Shown here: one piece after another, positions 16,658 through 25,938 of the stretch
How positions within the stretch are numbered: position 1 is the stretch's first letter
Layout: the number at the start of each line of letters is the position of its first letter
NCBI RefSeq assembly: GCF_004000865.1
Contig: NZ_BIMB01000039.1
Coordinates: 1-64,000 of the forward strand
Direction: 5' to 3'
DNA: 64,000 nt
From: Paenibacillus elgii NBRC 100335
GTDB lineage: Bacteria > Bacillota > Bacilli > Paenibacillales > NBRC-103111
The notes under the pieces: model-generated
What the model was told of the DNA's origin: nothing
What the model saw: the letters and a program-made list of their open reading frames with translations, nothing else
The model's database searches: none
Translations under genes and position numbers: made by a program

Positions 16658-17896
16658 ATGGCAAAGCAAAAAATCGTATTGGCCTACTCGGGCGGCCTCG
16701 ATACGTCGATCATTCTGAAATGGCTGAAAGAAACGTACGATGCCGAGATCATCGCTTTTACCGCGGATATCGGACAAAAAGAAGAGCTGGACGGCTTGGA
16801 GGAGAAAGCGCTGAACACCGGCGCCTCCAAAGTATACATCGACGACCTGCGCGAAGAATTCGCCCGCGATTTCATTTATCCGATGTTCCAGTCAGGCGCG
16901 CTCTATGAAGGACAATACCTGCTCGGCACCAGCATTGCGCGGCCGCTGATCGCAAAGCGCATGGTCGAAATCGCGCGAGCGGAAGGCGCTACGGCGATCG
17001 CTCACGGCGCAACGGGCAAGGGCAACGACCAAATCCGCTTCGAGCTGACGGCTGCGGCGCTGACGCCGGAGATCGAGGTCATCGCGCCTTGGCGTCTGGA
17101 GCAGTTCCGCGAGCAGTTCCCGGGTCGGGCCGAGATGATTGCTTATGCCGAAAAGCACGGCATTCCGGTCACCGCTTCGGCGGCCAAACCGTACTCGATG
17201 GACCGCAATCTGCTGCACATCAGCTATGAGAGCGGCGTGCTCGAAGATCCGTGGTTTGACGCGAGCGCACCAGAGAACAAAGACATGTATCTGCTGAGCG
17301 TGGACCCGGAGGATGCCCCGGACCAAGCGGAATATGTCGATCTTGAATTCGAGCAGGGGAACTGCGTGGCCGTGAACGGCGAGCGTATGATTCCGCTGCA
17401 CGTGATGGAGAAGTTGAACGAGCTGGGCGGCAAGCACGGGATCGGCCGTGTCGACATGGTGGAGAACCGCTTCGTCGGCATGAAGAGCCGCGGCGTGTAC
17501 GAAACCCCGGGCGGCGCTATTCTGTTCTCCGCTCACCGCAAGATGGAATCGCTGACGATGGACCGCGAAGTCATGCATCTGCGCGACTCGCTCATCTCGC
17601 GTTACAGCTCGCTTGTATACAACGGCTTCTGGTTCGCTCCGGAGCGGCTTGCGCTGCAGGCGCTCGTATCCGAGAGCCAGAAAAACGTGAGCGGCACGGT
17701 GCGCCTCAAGCTGTACAAAGGCAACGTGATCGCCGCCGGCGTGAAGAGCCCGGTCAGCTTGTACAACCCGCACATTGCGACGATGGAAGCCGATCCGACG
17801 CAAGCGTACAACCAAGGTGATGCGACAGGCTTCATCCGTTTGAACGCCCTGCGTTTGCGTGTCGCTTCCGGCGTCGAGCAAAACGCGGCGAAATAA
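16658..17896 (+). CDS. argG: Argininosuccinate synthase
   Basis: A 412-residue enzyme that joins citrulline and aspartate with ATP. The PP-loop ATP motif is AYSGGLDTS near the N-terminus, followed by [12 protein letters not shown] and the conserved [12 protein letters not shown] 16658 has AAAGGAGAGCGG. It is 39 bases after argF. A striking 38-base hairpin lies between it and argH, which may set different amounts of the two enzymes. Confidence 0.97.
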   Translation: MAKQKIVLAYSGGLDTSIILKWLKETYDAEIIAFTADIGQKEELDGLEEKALNTGASKVYIDDLREEFARDFIYPMFQSGALYEGQYLLGTSIARPLIAKRMVEIARAEGATAIAHGATGKGNDQIRFELTAAALTPEIEVIAPWRLEQFREQFPGRAEMIAYAEKHGIPVTASAAKPYSMDRNLLHISYESGVLEDPWFDASAPENKDMYLLSVDPEDAPDQAEYVDLEFEQGNCVAVNGERMIPLHVMEKLNELGGKHGIGRVDMVENRFVGMKSRGVYETPGGAILFSAHRKMESLTMDREVMHLRDSLISRYSSLVYNGFWFAPERLALQALVSESQKNVSGTVRLKLYKGNVIAAGVKSPVSLYNPHIATMEADPTQAYNQGDATGFIRLNALRLRVASGVEQNAAK

Positions 17897-17942
17897 ATCG
17901 CGGCAGGCGAGAAGCCGGCCATCATTAGCCTGTAACACTTCG

Positions 17943-17980
17943 AGCCTTAGGGTTTTCCGTCAACGGGAAGCCCTAAGGCT
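17943..17980 (+). repeat. Strong 17-bp hairpin between argG and argH
   Basis: AGCCTTAGGG (17943-17952) and CCCTAAGGCT (17971-17980) pair perfectly. The inner bases pair further (TTTTCCG with CGGGAAG, with G-U pairs) to close on a TCAA loop. No T-run follows on either strand, so it is not a standard terminator. Possible roles are mRNA end protection, processing or attenuation. Confidence 0.7.
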
Positions 17981-18038
17981 GTGTATACCGGGCGGCAATC
18001 ATTCGGTGCTTACGATATAGGAAAAGGGGGACGCTGAT

Positions 18039-19454
18039 ATGTCCAAGCTGTGGGGCGGACGGTTTACGAAAAAGACGGACCAACTGGTCGAAGAATATAC
18101 GGCGTCGATCCTGTTCGACAAGGAGCTGGCCGAGGAGGACATCCAGGGCAGTCTGGCGCATGTGACCATGCTGGGCAAATGCGGCATTCTTCCGGCAGAC
18201 GACGTGGAGAAAATCAAGGATGGCTTGCTGAAGGTGCAGAGTGTGATTCGCCGGGGCGAAATGGAATTTTCCGTTAGCGACGAAGACATTCATATGAACA
18301 TCGAGAAGGCGCTGATCGACGAGGTGGGCCCGGTCGGAGGCAAGCTGCACACCGGCCGCAGCCGCAACGATCAGGTAGCCACGGATATGCATTTATGGCT
18401 TCGCAAACGGGTCGTAGAGTTTGTCGGTCTGCTGAACAAGGTGCAGGAGGCGCTGATCGGACAAGCGAAAGCGAACCTCGATACGATTGTGCCGGGCTAC
18501 ACGCATTTGCAGCGGGCGCAGCCGATTTTGTTCGCCCATCATTTGATGGCGTACGTGTCGATGTTCCAGCGCGACATCGAGCGTCTGCAGGACAGCTACA
18601 AGCGCGTGAACGTGCTCCCTCTGGGCGCCGGGGCGCTGGCCGGGACGACGTTCCCGATCGACCGTCACTTCGTAGCGGAGCAGCTCGGCTTCGACGGCGT
18701 GTACGAGAACTCGCTCGACGCGGTGAGCGACCGCGATTTCATTCTGGAGTTCCTGTCGAACGCGGCGACGATTATGATGCACCTCTCTCGCCTCAGCGAG
18801 GAGTTCGTGCTGTGGTCCAGCACGGAGTTCCGGTTCATCGAGCTGGATGACGCCTTCTGTACCGGCAGCAGCATTATGCCGCAGAAGAAAAATCCCGATG
18901 TCGCCGAGCTTGTGCGCGGCAAGACGGGCCGTGTCTACGGCAATTTGTTCGGCCTCCTGACCGTGCTGAAGTCGCTGCCGCTCGCCTACAACAAGGATAT
19001 GCAGGAAGACAAAGAAGGCATGTTCGATACGGTCCGCACGCTGCAGGGCGCGCTGCAATTGTTCGCGCCGATGATCAGCACGATGAAGGTAAACAAGGAC
19101 CGGATGCGCCAAGCTGTCAACCAGGACTTCTCCAATGCGACGGATATCGCGGACTACTTGGTGAACAAAGGAATGCCGTTCCGCCAAGCGCATGAAGTCA
19201 TCGGCAAAACCGTACTTTACTGTATCCAAAATCAAAAGTATTTGCTCGACCTCAAGCTGGAGGAATTCCATCAATTTTCCAAGCAGTTCGATCAGGATAT
19301 CTACGACGTGCTGCAGCCGGAAAGTGTCGTAAACGCCCGCAACGTCTACGGTGGTACCGCCGCGGCGCAGGTGAGTCAAGCGATCGAACGGGCGGAAGCC
19401 GTACTGGCCGGTTCGTCGGCTTGGTTCGAGGAGTATTTCACGAGAAGCAGATAA
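18039..19454 (+). CDS. argH: Argininosuccinate lyase
   Basis: A 471-residue lyase of the fumarase/aspartase superfamily that splits argininosuccinate into arginine and fumarate, the last step. The superfamily signature [12 protein letters not shown] is intact, with the [12 protein letters not shown] substrate loop near the N-terminus and the catalytic-histidine region YTHLQRAQP. The ATG follows AAAAGGGGGACGCTGAT. The gap from argG is 142 bases, longer than others in the operon. A terminator follows. Confidence 0.97.
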   Translation: MSKLWGGRFTKKTDQLVEEYTASILFDKELAEEDIQGSLAHVTMLGKCGILPADDVEKIKDGLLKVQSVIRRGEMEFSVSDEDIHMNIEKALIDEVGPVGGKLHTGRSRNDQVATDMHLWLRKRVVEFVGLLNKVQEALIGQAKANLDTIVPGYTHLQRAQPILFAHHLMAYVSMFQRDIERLQDSYKRVNVLPLGAGALAGTTFPIDRHFVAEQLGFDGVYENSLDAVSDRDFILEFLSNAATIMMHLSRLSEEFVLWSSTEFRFIELDDAFCTGSSIMPQKKNPDVAELVRGKTGRVYGNLFGLLTVLKSLPLAYNKDMQEDKEGMFDTVRTLQGALQLFAPMISTMKVNKDRMRQAVNQDFSNATDIADYLVNKGMPFRQAHEVIGKTVLYCIQNQKYLLDLKLEEFHQFSKQFDQDIYDVLQPESVVNARNVYGGTAAAQVSQAIERAEAVLAGSSAWFEEYFTRSR

Positions 19455-19468
19455 GGTAAGTCCAAAAT

Positions 19469-19528
19469 CCCCACCCGCAAAAGGTCGGCTACCTTAGCCG
19501 ATTGCCTTCAGACGGAGTGGGGGTTTCT
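19469..19528 (+). terminator. Two-level terminator after argH
   Basis: Outer arms CCCCAC (19469-19474) and GTGGGG (19517-19522) enclose a perfect inner hairpin TCGGCTA-CCT-TAGCCGA (19485-19501). GTTTCTT follows. It closes the arginine operon and faces the convergent VanW-family gene. Confidence 0.65.
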
Positions 19529-19543
19529 TATGTCTGCACACGG

Positions 19544-21052
19544 TCACCGGAAGGTCGGCCCGCGGACGCCGTCCTCGATCAGCGGCGCAGGCGACTCGCC
19601 CGGCGGAGGCGCTGTGCGGTCGAGGGTTCCCGAACCACCGCCGGAAGCGATCACGGTCGGCTGGGCGTGGTAAGTATCGCGCGATACTTTTTCCTGTGAA
19701 ATGACAACGCCGTTCTGCTTCTTATATCGGAACGTTTCGACGACATATCCGGGTTTTCCTTGCATGATGATTTCCTGTTTGCCGCTCGGCAGTGTCGGAT
19801 TCAGCACGTACTTGACCGGCGGCGCCAACGTTTCGAGCGTCTTCGACTCGACTTCGTAGGTGACGTCCGGCGGCGTCTGGCCGAACAGCTTCACGGTGAC
19901 GCTGCGCTCGTCCGAGGAGGTGCGGATCAACAAATAGTGGTCCGTCGAGTTGCGGAATTTGAAATTGATATGGCCGGTGGCGAACGTGGCGTCCTGCCCC
20001 AGCGCGACATAGCTCACGGGGAGCGAATGATTTCGCCGCTCCACGACGGCCAAACCCGCCCGCAGGACGGCGTTGTACAGCGTCGATGATACCTGGCAGA
20101 TGCCGCCACCGATGCCGGGAACGAGCTTGCCGTTCACGATGACAGGCGCTTCCTTGAAGCCAAAACGCTTCTCCGTCCGCTCAATGAACGGAGCATAGTC
20201 GAACACCTCGCCCGGCTTCAGCAGCACATCCTGCAGGGAAGCAGCCGTCGAACGGACGTTATGCACCCGTCCTTCGATGCTGACGGCGGCTGGAGCCGGC
20301 GGCGACACGGTCGTGAACTCGCCGATTTTGCGTATAATTCCCTGCGCGCGCAGCGCTTGCTCCGTAATCGCCGGCTCTTGCGTTCGCATCGGAACGTCCA
20401 GCGGGATGACGGCAGACGCCTGCTGCTGGCGCCCTCCAGCCTCCGGCCCGTCGGCGGGTGCGGGTGCTGCGGTAATGGCTCCCCAATCCGGCAGCGCCGC
20501 TTTGAGCCGGCTTAACAACTGCCCTTCGTCGACTCGTTCGACACGGGCCTCGGGGACGTAGCTGATGCCATCGTTCGCGTCGATCAGCCGTTTCGCATCG
20601 GTTGGCTTGCGGGCGTACACTTGCGGGAAAGCTTCGTTCAGCGCGGCCTGCAGCTTGTCTGCGGACAGCGCGGGCGTCAGCGCAAGCGAGGCTCCCCGCA
20701 ACCGCCAGCGGGCCGCCGCCCGCCGGTACGGCGGCCCTTCCCGAACGGGCTGAAGCTGCGACAGCAGCTCCTGGCCGTTGATCTCAAGCCCGAGCTGCCG
20801 GAGTGTCCGCTCGGTGCTGCCGCCTCCCGGCACGGTCAGCCGGACCTTTTGCTCCAACAGCGCCGATGTTTTCGAAGCAAGCTGACGTTCGAGCTCAGGC
20901 CAGGACAGGCCCCCGATCGGCCAACCCGCAACATGCGCACCTGCAGGAACCCAGGCGAGCGATCCGTAGGCGGTTACCGACAGGAAAATGACCAGCATCA
21001 GCGTCAGCGTGCCGATCCAGATCCAGTGAAAATGCAGATTCCATCGAGGCAT
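19544..21052 (-). CDS. VanW/G5-domain membrane-anchored envelope protein (YoaR-like)
   Basis: A 502-residue protein with one N-terminal membrane segment (WIWIGTLTLMLVIFLSVTAY). Next comes a region like the PG_binding_4 fold (about 40-270), the VanW domain (KPGEVFDYAPF, GGGICQVSSTLYNA, RRNHSLPVSYVALGQDAT), and a C-terminal G5 domain (about 415-480). A proline/glycine-rich tail ends the chain. VanW and G5 proteins are linked to peptidoglycan in Firmicutes, but no enzyme activity is established. ATG 21052 has AAGGAG eight bases ahead; an open frame to 21127 is not favoured. Despite the name VanW, nothing nearby suggests vancomycin resistance. Confidence 0.88.
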   Translation of the reverse strand: MPRWNLHFHWIWIGTLTLMLVIFLSVTAYGSLAWVPAGAHVAGWPIGGLSWPELERQLASKTSALLEQKVRLTVPGGGSTERTLRQLGLEINGQELLSQLQPVREGPPYRRAAARWRLRGASLALTPALSADKLQAALNEAFPQVYARKPTDAKRLIDANDGISYVPEARVERVDEGQLLSRLKAALPDWGAITAAPAPADGPEAGGRQQQASAVIPLDVPMRTQEPAITEQALRAQGIIRKIGEFTTVSPPAPAAVSIEGRVHNVRSTAASLQDVLLKPGEVFDYAPFIERTEKRFGFKEAPVIVNGKLVPGIGGGICQVSSTLYNAVLRAGLAVVERRNHSLPVSYVALGQDATFATGHINFKFRNSTDHYLLIRTSSDERSVTVKLFGQTPPDVTYEVESKTLETLAPPVKYVLNPTLPSGKQEIIMQGKPGYVVETFRYKKQNGVVISQEKVSRDTYHAQPTVIASGGGSGTLDRTAPPPGESPAPLIEDGVRGPTFR

Positions 21053-21375
21053 GATGGGGTCTCCTTTTGTTCTTCGATACACTTGTACCTCTTCATATAT
21101 ATGCGGCCAAGCTCCTAAACTTTCCATTCGCCGTCATTCGCCAATCGTCCGAGTAAGGCCGCGCGGGCTGTACGATCCGGTCGAAGAAGAGCGAGGCGGT
21201 GAGTCGCATTGTCCTATACTTTGAGCCGAACCGGTGTTCCGAAATGTGAAGAAACTGTAGAAATTCACTGTCGGATAAAGGATTTTGCGCTTTTATGTCG
21301 AACTTGTAAAGGCTGGCATCAAGTCCGCTTCTCGAGGCGGTCTACAGACTCGCAAATTTTTCAGGATGTGATATC
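21053..21375. other. Divergent intergenic region before ftsE
   Basis: A 323-base gap between the minus-strand VanW gene and ftsE, which should hold both promoters. On the minus strand a TATATAT stretch near 21100 may be a -10. I see no convincing pair for ftsE and no repeats or small gene. Confidence 0.4.
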
Positions 21376-22062
21376 GTGATCGAAATGCAGGACGTTTGGA
21401 AAACGTATCCTGACGGCAGCCATGCCTTGAAAGGCATCAGCGTCAAGGTCGACCAAAGCGACTTCCTTTATGTCGTTGGCCCTTCCGGCGCCGGCAAATC
21501 GACCTTTATGAAATTGATTTACAGAGAAGAGCGACCGACCAAAGGCACGATATTCGTCAACGGCTTCAATCTGGAGAAGCTCAAACAGCGCAAAATTCCG
21601 TTTGTCCGGCGCAATATCGGGGTCATTTTCCAAGACTTCCGGCTGCTCCCGAAGCTTACCGTATATGAGAACGTCGCCTTCGCCATGGAAGTGATCGAGG
21701 CGCCGAAGAAGCTCATCAAGAAGCGCACGCTCGAAGTGCTGGAGCTCGTGCGGCTCAAGGACAAAATCAATTCTCTGCCGACCCAGCTTTCCGGGGGCGA
21801 GCAGCAGCGGGTCGCCATTGCCCGGGCGATCGTGAACAGCCCTTCCGTCATCGTCGCGGACGAGCCGACGGGGAATCTCGATCCCGACACGTCTTGGGGC
21901 ATTATGAAGCTGATGGAAGAAATCAACTTCCGCGGCACGACCATCATTATGGCAACGCACAACAAAGAAATCGTCAACACGATGCGCAAGCGGGTACTGG
22001 CCATCGAATCGGGCAAGCTTGTCCGGGATGAGGTAAGGGGTGACTACGGCTATGAGGATTAA
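21376..22062 (+). CDS. ftsE: Cell-division ATPase FtsE
   Basis: A 228-residue ABC ATPase that powers FtsX and thereby controls murein hydrolases at the division or elongation site. Walker A is GPSGAGKS (35-42), signature [14 protein letters not shown], Walker [13 protein letters not shown], switch ATHNKEIV. It starts with GTG (family start [11 protein letters not shown]) and overlaps ftsX. The following M23 peptidase is the probable hydrolase under its control. Confidence 0.96.
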   Translation: MIEMQDVWKTYPDGSHALKGISVKVDQSDFLYVVGPSGAGKSTFMKLIYREERPTKGTIFVNGFNLEKLKQRKIPFVRRNIGVIFQDFRLLPKLTVYENVAFAMEVIEAPKKLIKKRTLEVLELVRLKDKINSLPTQLSGGEQQRVAIARAIVNSPSVIVADEPTGNLDPDTSWGIMKLMEEINFRGTTIIMATHNKEIVNTMRKRVLAIESGKLVRDEVRGDYGYED

Positions 22063-22966
22063 CACGGCCGTCAGGCATCTTCGCGAAGGCGGTAAAAACG
22101 TCGTTCGAAACGGCTGGATGTCCTTTGCCTCCATTAGTGCGATTGCGATTTCTTTGTTTATTTTGGGTGTCTTTTTGCTTCTGACGTTGAATGTCAATTA
22201 CTTGACCCAGCAGATCGAACAGCAGGTTGAGATCCGGGTGTATCTAGAGGTGAAAACGCCGGAGGATCAGGTAACTTCATTGCAAAACGAAATTTCGGCC
22301 ATCTCTAACGTTTCGAAGGTCAAGTTTGTTTCCAAAGAGGAAGGGCTTGAATACTTGCGCGGAAAGCTGGGAGACGGGAAGCAGCTGCTCGAAGGGTTCG
22401 AGGGCGAGAACAATCCGTTGAACGATTCCTTCACCGTCGAAGTGACCGACCCTCGCGAGGTCGCAGCGGTGGCGAAGCAGATCGAGGGCTTGAACAACGG
22501 CAAGCCGACGAAGCCGATTTACCGGGTCAGCTACGGACAAGGGACGGTAGAGACGATGTTCAAAGTGACGTCGATCGTCCGCAACGTCGGGCTGGGTATC
22601 GTAGCCGGTTTGGCGCTGACCGCCATGTTCCTGATTTCCAATACGATTAAAATTACGATCGTGGCGCGCCGCCGCGAGATTTCGATCATGAAGCTCGTCG
22701 GGGCGACCAACTCATTTATCCGCTGGCCGTTCTTTATCGAAGGGGCGCTGCTCGGCATTATCGGTTCGGCAATTCCCGTCGGCCTGCTGCTGTACGGGTA
22801 TTGGGAAATGATGCGGGCGATCCAGCTTGACCTGAACCTGCTGCTCGTTCAACTGCTGCCCTTTGAAGCGATCAGCCTTAAGACGGCAGGGCTTCTGCTA
22901 GGCATCGGCATTATGATCGGCATTTGGGGAAGTACGCTGTCGGTCCGCAAATTTTTGAAAGTTTAA
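22052..22966 (+). CDS. ftsX: Cell-division membrane protein FtsX
   Basis: A 304-residue FtsX with four membrane segments: one near residues 20-45, an extracellular loop of about 125 residues (QQVEIRVYLEVKTPEDQV onwards), then three toward the C-terminus (about 175, 220 and 275). The loop is where FtsX contacts its partner hydrolase in known systems. ATG 22052 lies inside ftsE (11-base overlap) with AAGGGGTGA nine bases ahead, so translation is coupled; GTG 22040 is possible but less likely. Confidence 0.95.
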   Translation: MRINTAVRHLREGGKNVVRNGWMSFASISAIAISLFILGVFLLLTLNVNYLTQQIEQQVEIRVYLEVKTPEDQVTSLQNEISAISNVSKVKFVSKEEGLEYLRGKLGDGKQLLEGFEGENNPLNDSFTVEVTDPREVAAVAKQIEGLNNGKPTKPIYRVSYGQGTVETMFKVTSIVRNVGLGIVAGLALTAMFLISNTIKITIVARRREISIMKLVGATNSFIRWPFFIEGALLGIIGSAIPVGLLLYGYWEMMRAIQLDLNLLLVQLLPFEAISLKTAGLLLGIGIMIGIWGSTLSVRKFLKV

Positions 22967-23017
22967 TAACCAACTAACCAACGATCAATCTCGGATGAAT
23001 AGTCGGGGGAGGAACGG

Positions 23018-24250
23018 ATGTTGAAGAAGTCTTGGGTGCCTCTTGTTGTCACGGCCGGTTTGCTAGGAACGCTTATCGCTCCGCAGTACGGCTTTGCGCT
23101 GTCGGAGTCGCAGCGGATTCAGCAGGAAATCAATGAGCTTAAAAAATCGAAATCCGCAACGCAGCAAAAAGCGAACGAGACGGAAAAGCAAATCAATCAG
23201 GTGCAGCAGGAAAAGCAGCAGACGTCGAATGATATTACCGCGATCCTCGGCCAAATCGACGCGACGAACAAGAAGCTCAACGTGCTGAACGACCAAGTGT
23301 CGAGCGTCACGACCTCTTTGAAGGAGAACGCTCAGCAGCTGGAGGAAGCGGAAGCGAGAATCGTCTCCCGCGACCAGATGCTTAGATCCAGGCTGCGTCT
23401 GATGTATATGAACGGCGTCGTTTCCTACGCTGACGTGCTGCTCAGCTCCACCAGCTTCAGCGATTTCTTGGACCGTCTGCAGGCGCTCAAGTCGATTGTC
23501 GGGCAGGACAAAGAAATTTTGGAAGCGAACAAGCGGGACAAGGCCGTGATCGCCGACAAGCGCGTGGTGATTGAAAAGCAGTTGGCGGAGGTAAAAACTT
23601 TGTATGCCCAAGCGGCGGCCATCAAAGCCGATCTTGTCGTGAAGGAAAAAGAAAAGGAAGTCAAAATCGCAAGCCTTTCCCAAAAGGAAAAGGAATTGGA
23701 AGATATCAGCGAGGATGTGCAGAAGCAGCTCGTTGAAGTGGCGAAGCAGGAAGCGGATAAACAGCGCGCACTTCAGCAGGCCAAAGCGGCGGAGAACGCC
23801 AAGAAGCCTAAGGCTACTGCAGCGCCTGCAACCCCTGCCTATACTTACGGTGGCGGCAAGTTCGGGTATCCGCTGCCGCGCGTCGTACAGATGTCTTCGG
23901 ACTTCGGCACCCGGACCGACCCGATTAACGGACGGAAATCAACGCACACCGGACTCGACCTGCCTTCCCCGAACGGAACGGACATTTTTGCGGCGGAGGA
24001 CGGCGTCGTCATCGTCGCTTCCTGGTGGAGCGGGTACGGCAACTGCGTGGTCATCGATCACGGCAAAGGCGTATGGACGTTGTACGGGCATATCCGCAAC
24101 GACGGCATTGTCGTCGAGAAGGGAGACACCGTCAAGCGCGGTCAAAAGATTGCAGAGGTCGGTTCCACCGGCCGTTCGACCGGAAACCATCTGCATTTTG
24201 AAGTCCGCATCGACGGAGATCCGGTTGATCCGAAGCCGTATTTGAGATAA
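23018..24250 (+). CDS. Coiled-coil M23 murein hydrolase, EnvC/CwlO-like partner of FtsEX
   Basis: A 410-residue exported protein. A signal peptide ends near MLKKSWVPLVV...YGFA, followed by long heptad-rich coiled coils (about 30-265), an alanine/proline linker and a LytM/M23 domain (280-410). Zinc ligands H310, D314 (HTGLD) and H393, and catalytic histidines H358 (LYGH) and H391 (NHLHFE), are all present, so it should be an active endopeptidase rather than a degenerate activator. Its place 51 bases after ftsX suggests that FtsEX controls it through the coiled coil, as with PcsB, CwlO or EnvC elsewhere. Confidence 0.92.
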   Translation: MLKKSWVPLVVTAGLLGTLIAPQYGFALSESQRIQQEINELKKSKSATQQKANETEKQINQVQQEKQQTSNDITAILGQIDATNKKLNVLNDQVSSVTTSLKENAQQLEEAEARIVSRDQMLRSRLRLMYMNGVVSYADVLLSSTSFSDFLDRLQALKSIVGQDKEILEANKRDKAVIADKRVVIEKQLAEVKTLYAQAAAIKADLVVKEKEKEVKIASLSQKEKELEDISEDVQKQLVEVAKQEADKQRALQQAKAAENAKKPKATAAPATPAYTYGGGKFGYPLPRVVQMSSDFGTRTDPINGRKSTHTGLDLPSPNGTDIFAAEDGVVIVASWWSGYGNCVVIDHGKGVWTLYGHIRNDGIVVEKGDTVKRGQKIAEVGSTGRSTGNHLHFEVRIDGDPVDPKPYLR

Positions 24251-24343
24251 TGCTGCTGTTCATATTTTTTCTTGGCTTGTCATAAACTAGAAAGACAAGT
24301 TAGTCAAGTAGCGGGAACAGCAAAGGCGGTGTGGGACTATAAA

Positions 24344-25795
24344 ATGACATTCAAAGGACGTACCGTATTGGCGTTTGTCCTGTTGTCCATGTTTGCAAGC
24401 AGCATTATGACGCTGACGATCGTACATCCGTCGATTTTCGCCGCCGTCGGCTTGGAGAACCCGGCATCCGCCGACGTGAAATCAGGGCTGACCAGCAAGG
24501 ACTACAAAAAATTGGCAACGACGTACCAATTGATCGAAGGCAAGTTTTTAAACAATGTCGATCACGACAAGATCGTGAACGGCGCGGTCAACGGGATGCT
24601 CTCTACGCTCGACGATCCGTTTACGGTGTATATGGATCAGAAGGAGGCGCAGCAGTTCGACGAGAACATCTCTTCGTCGTTCCAAGGCATTGGCGCGGAG
24701 GTTACCTCCGAAGACGGCAAAGTGACCATCGTCTCTCCGATCAAAGGGTCGCCGGCCGAGAAGGCCGGACTTCACGCGCACGACATCATCGTCTCGATCA
24801 ACGGAGAGAAGCTGGAAGGGCTGTCGCTCAACCAGGCGATTATGAAGATCCGCGGTCCCAAGGGCACGCAGGCCAAAATCGAAGTGCTGCGGGCCGGGGC
24901 GCCGGAGCCGATCCAGATGATCGTCGTCCGTGATGACATCGATGTCGAGACCGTATACAGCGAGATGCTGCCCGGACAGATCGGCAAAATCGAAATCCGG
25001 CAGTTCTCCAGCAACACCTCCAAACGGTTCAAGGAAGAGCTGAAAGCGTTGGAGGACAAAGGGATGAAGGGACTCATCATCGACGTGCGCAACGATCCGG
25101 GCGGTCTGCTTACCGCGGTCGTAGAAATTGTCGAGCCGTTCATACCGAAAGGCAAGGGAATCGTTCAGATCGAGGACCGCAAAGGCAAGCGCGAGGAGAC
25201 GGCATCGCAGGGAACCGGCAAGCCGTACCCGGTGTCGGTGCTCATCAACAAGGGCAGCGCGAGCGCATCGGAGATACTGGCCGGCGCGCTGCACGACTCC
25301 GCAGGGAGCCAGCTGATCGGAGAGAACACGTTCGGCAAAGGTACGGTTCAGGTCACGTTCGAGAAAGAAATGGGCGACGGCAGCAATATCAAGATGACCG
25401 TTTACAAGTGGCTCACGCCGAACGGCACCTGGATTCACAAGAAAGGCATTGCGCCGACGATGCCCGTCGAACAACCGGCTTACTTCAAAGTGGCACCACT
25501 AAGCAAAAAAACGACGCTTAAGCCGGATATGAACAACGAGGACGTCAAAAATCTGCAGATCATGCTGCAGGGCCTCGGCCTCGGCCCGGACCGGCAGGAT
25601 GGCTACTTCAGCGAAAAAACAGCACTGGCCGTCAAAGCGTTCCAGCGGCTGAACGGTTTGCCGATTACCGGCGAGGTGGATACCGAGACGGCGAACAAGC
25701 TGGAGAAGGCGATCCTGACCGAGATTCGCGATCCGAAGAACGACCTGCAGCTTAAGGCGGCTGTCGAGTACATGCAAGGTGCCGTTAAGAAGTAA
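24344..25795 (+). CDS. ctpB: Carboxyl-terminal processing protease (S41), CtpB-like
   Basis: A 483-residue protease with an N-terminal membrane anchor (TVLAFVLLSMFASSIMTLTIV), a PDZ domain (about 105-200, GSPAEKAGL), the S41 core and a C-terminal peptidoglycan-binding domain (about 400-465, KNLQIMLQGLG). The Ser-Lys pair spaced 25 residues is S307 (KGSASASE) and K332 (GKGTVQ), with Q336. In B. subtilis CtpB cuts SpoIVFA during sporulation and sits beside minJ, as here. ATG 24344 suits the membrane anchor; an upstream open frame to 24272 has no ribosome site. Confidence 0.92.
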   Translation: MTFKGRTVLAFVLLSMFASSIMTLTIVHPSIFAAVGLENPASADVKSGLTSKDYKKLATTYQLIEGKFLNNVDHDKIVNGAVNGMLSTLDDPFTVYMDQKEAQQFDENISSSFQGIGAEVTSEDGKVTIVSPIKGSPAEKAGLHAHDIIVSINGEKLEGLSLNQAIMKIRGPKGTQAKIEVLRAGAPEPIQMIVVRDDIDVETVYSEMLPGQIGKIEIRQFSSNTSKRFKEELKALEDKGMKGLIIDVRNDPGGLLTAVVEIVEPFIPKGKGIVQIEDRKGKREETASQGTGKPYPVSVLINKGSASASEILAGALHDSAGSQLIGENTFGKGTVQVTFEKEMGDGSNIKMTVYKWLTPNGTWIHKKGIAPTMPVEQPAYFKVAPLSKKTTLKPDMNNEDVKNLQIMLQGLGLGPDRQDGYFSEKTALAVKAFQRLNGLPITGEVDTETANKLEKAILTEIRDPKNDLQLKAAVEYMQGAVKK

Positions 25796-25860
25796 CGGCT
25801 TCCGGGATTTAGGGAAATTCAGCCGACGGCAGGAAAACGAAGCATCCGCGTCGAAATAAC

Positions 25861-25912
25861 AACCTCTATCGGGGCCGCCCGACTTAACGGCCTCGCTGGA
25901 GGTTTTCTTTTT
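25861..25912 (+). terminator. Terminator between ctp and the MinJ-like gene
   Basis: AACCTC (25861-25866) pairs with GAGGTT (25899-25904), with further GGCC/GGCC pairing inside, then TTCTTTTT. Confidence 0.65.
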
Positions 25913-25938
25913 AATATTAGAAACAAAAGGAGCCGGCC

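Noticed and set aside
19544-21052. VanW gene as part of a vancomycin-resistance cluster
   Set aside because: No vanA, vanH, vanX, vanR or vanS genes are nearby; VanW domains are common in Firmicutes envelope proteins.
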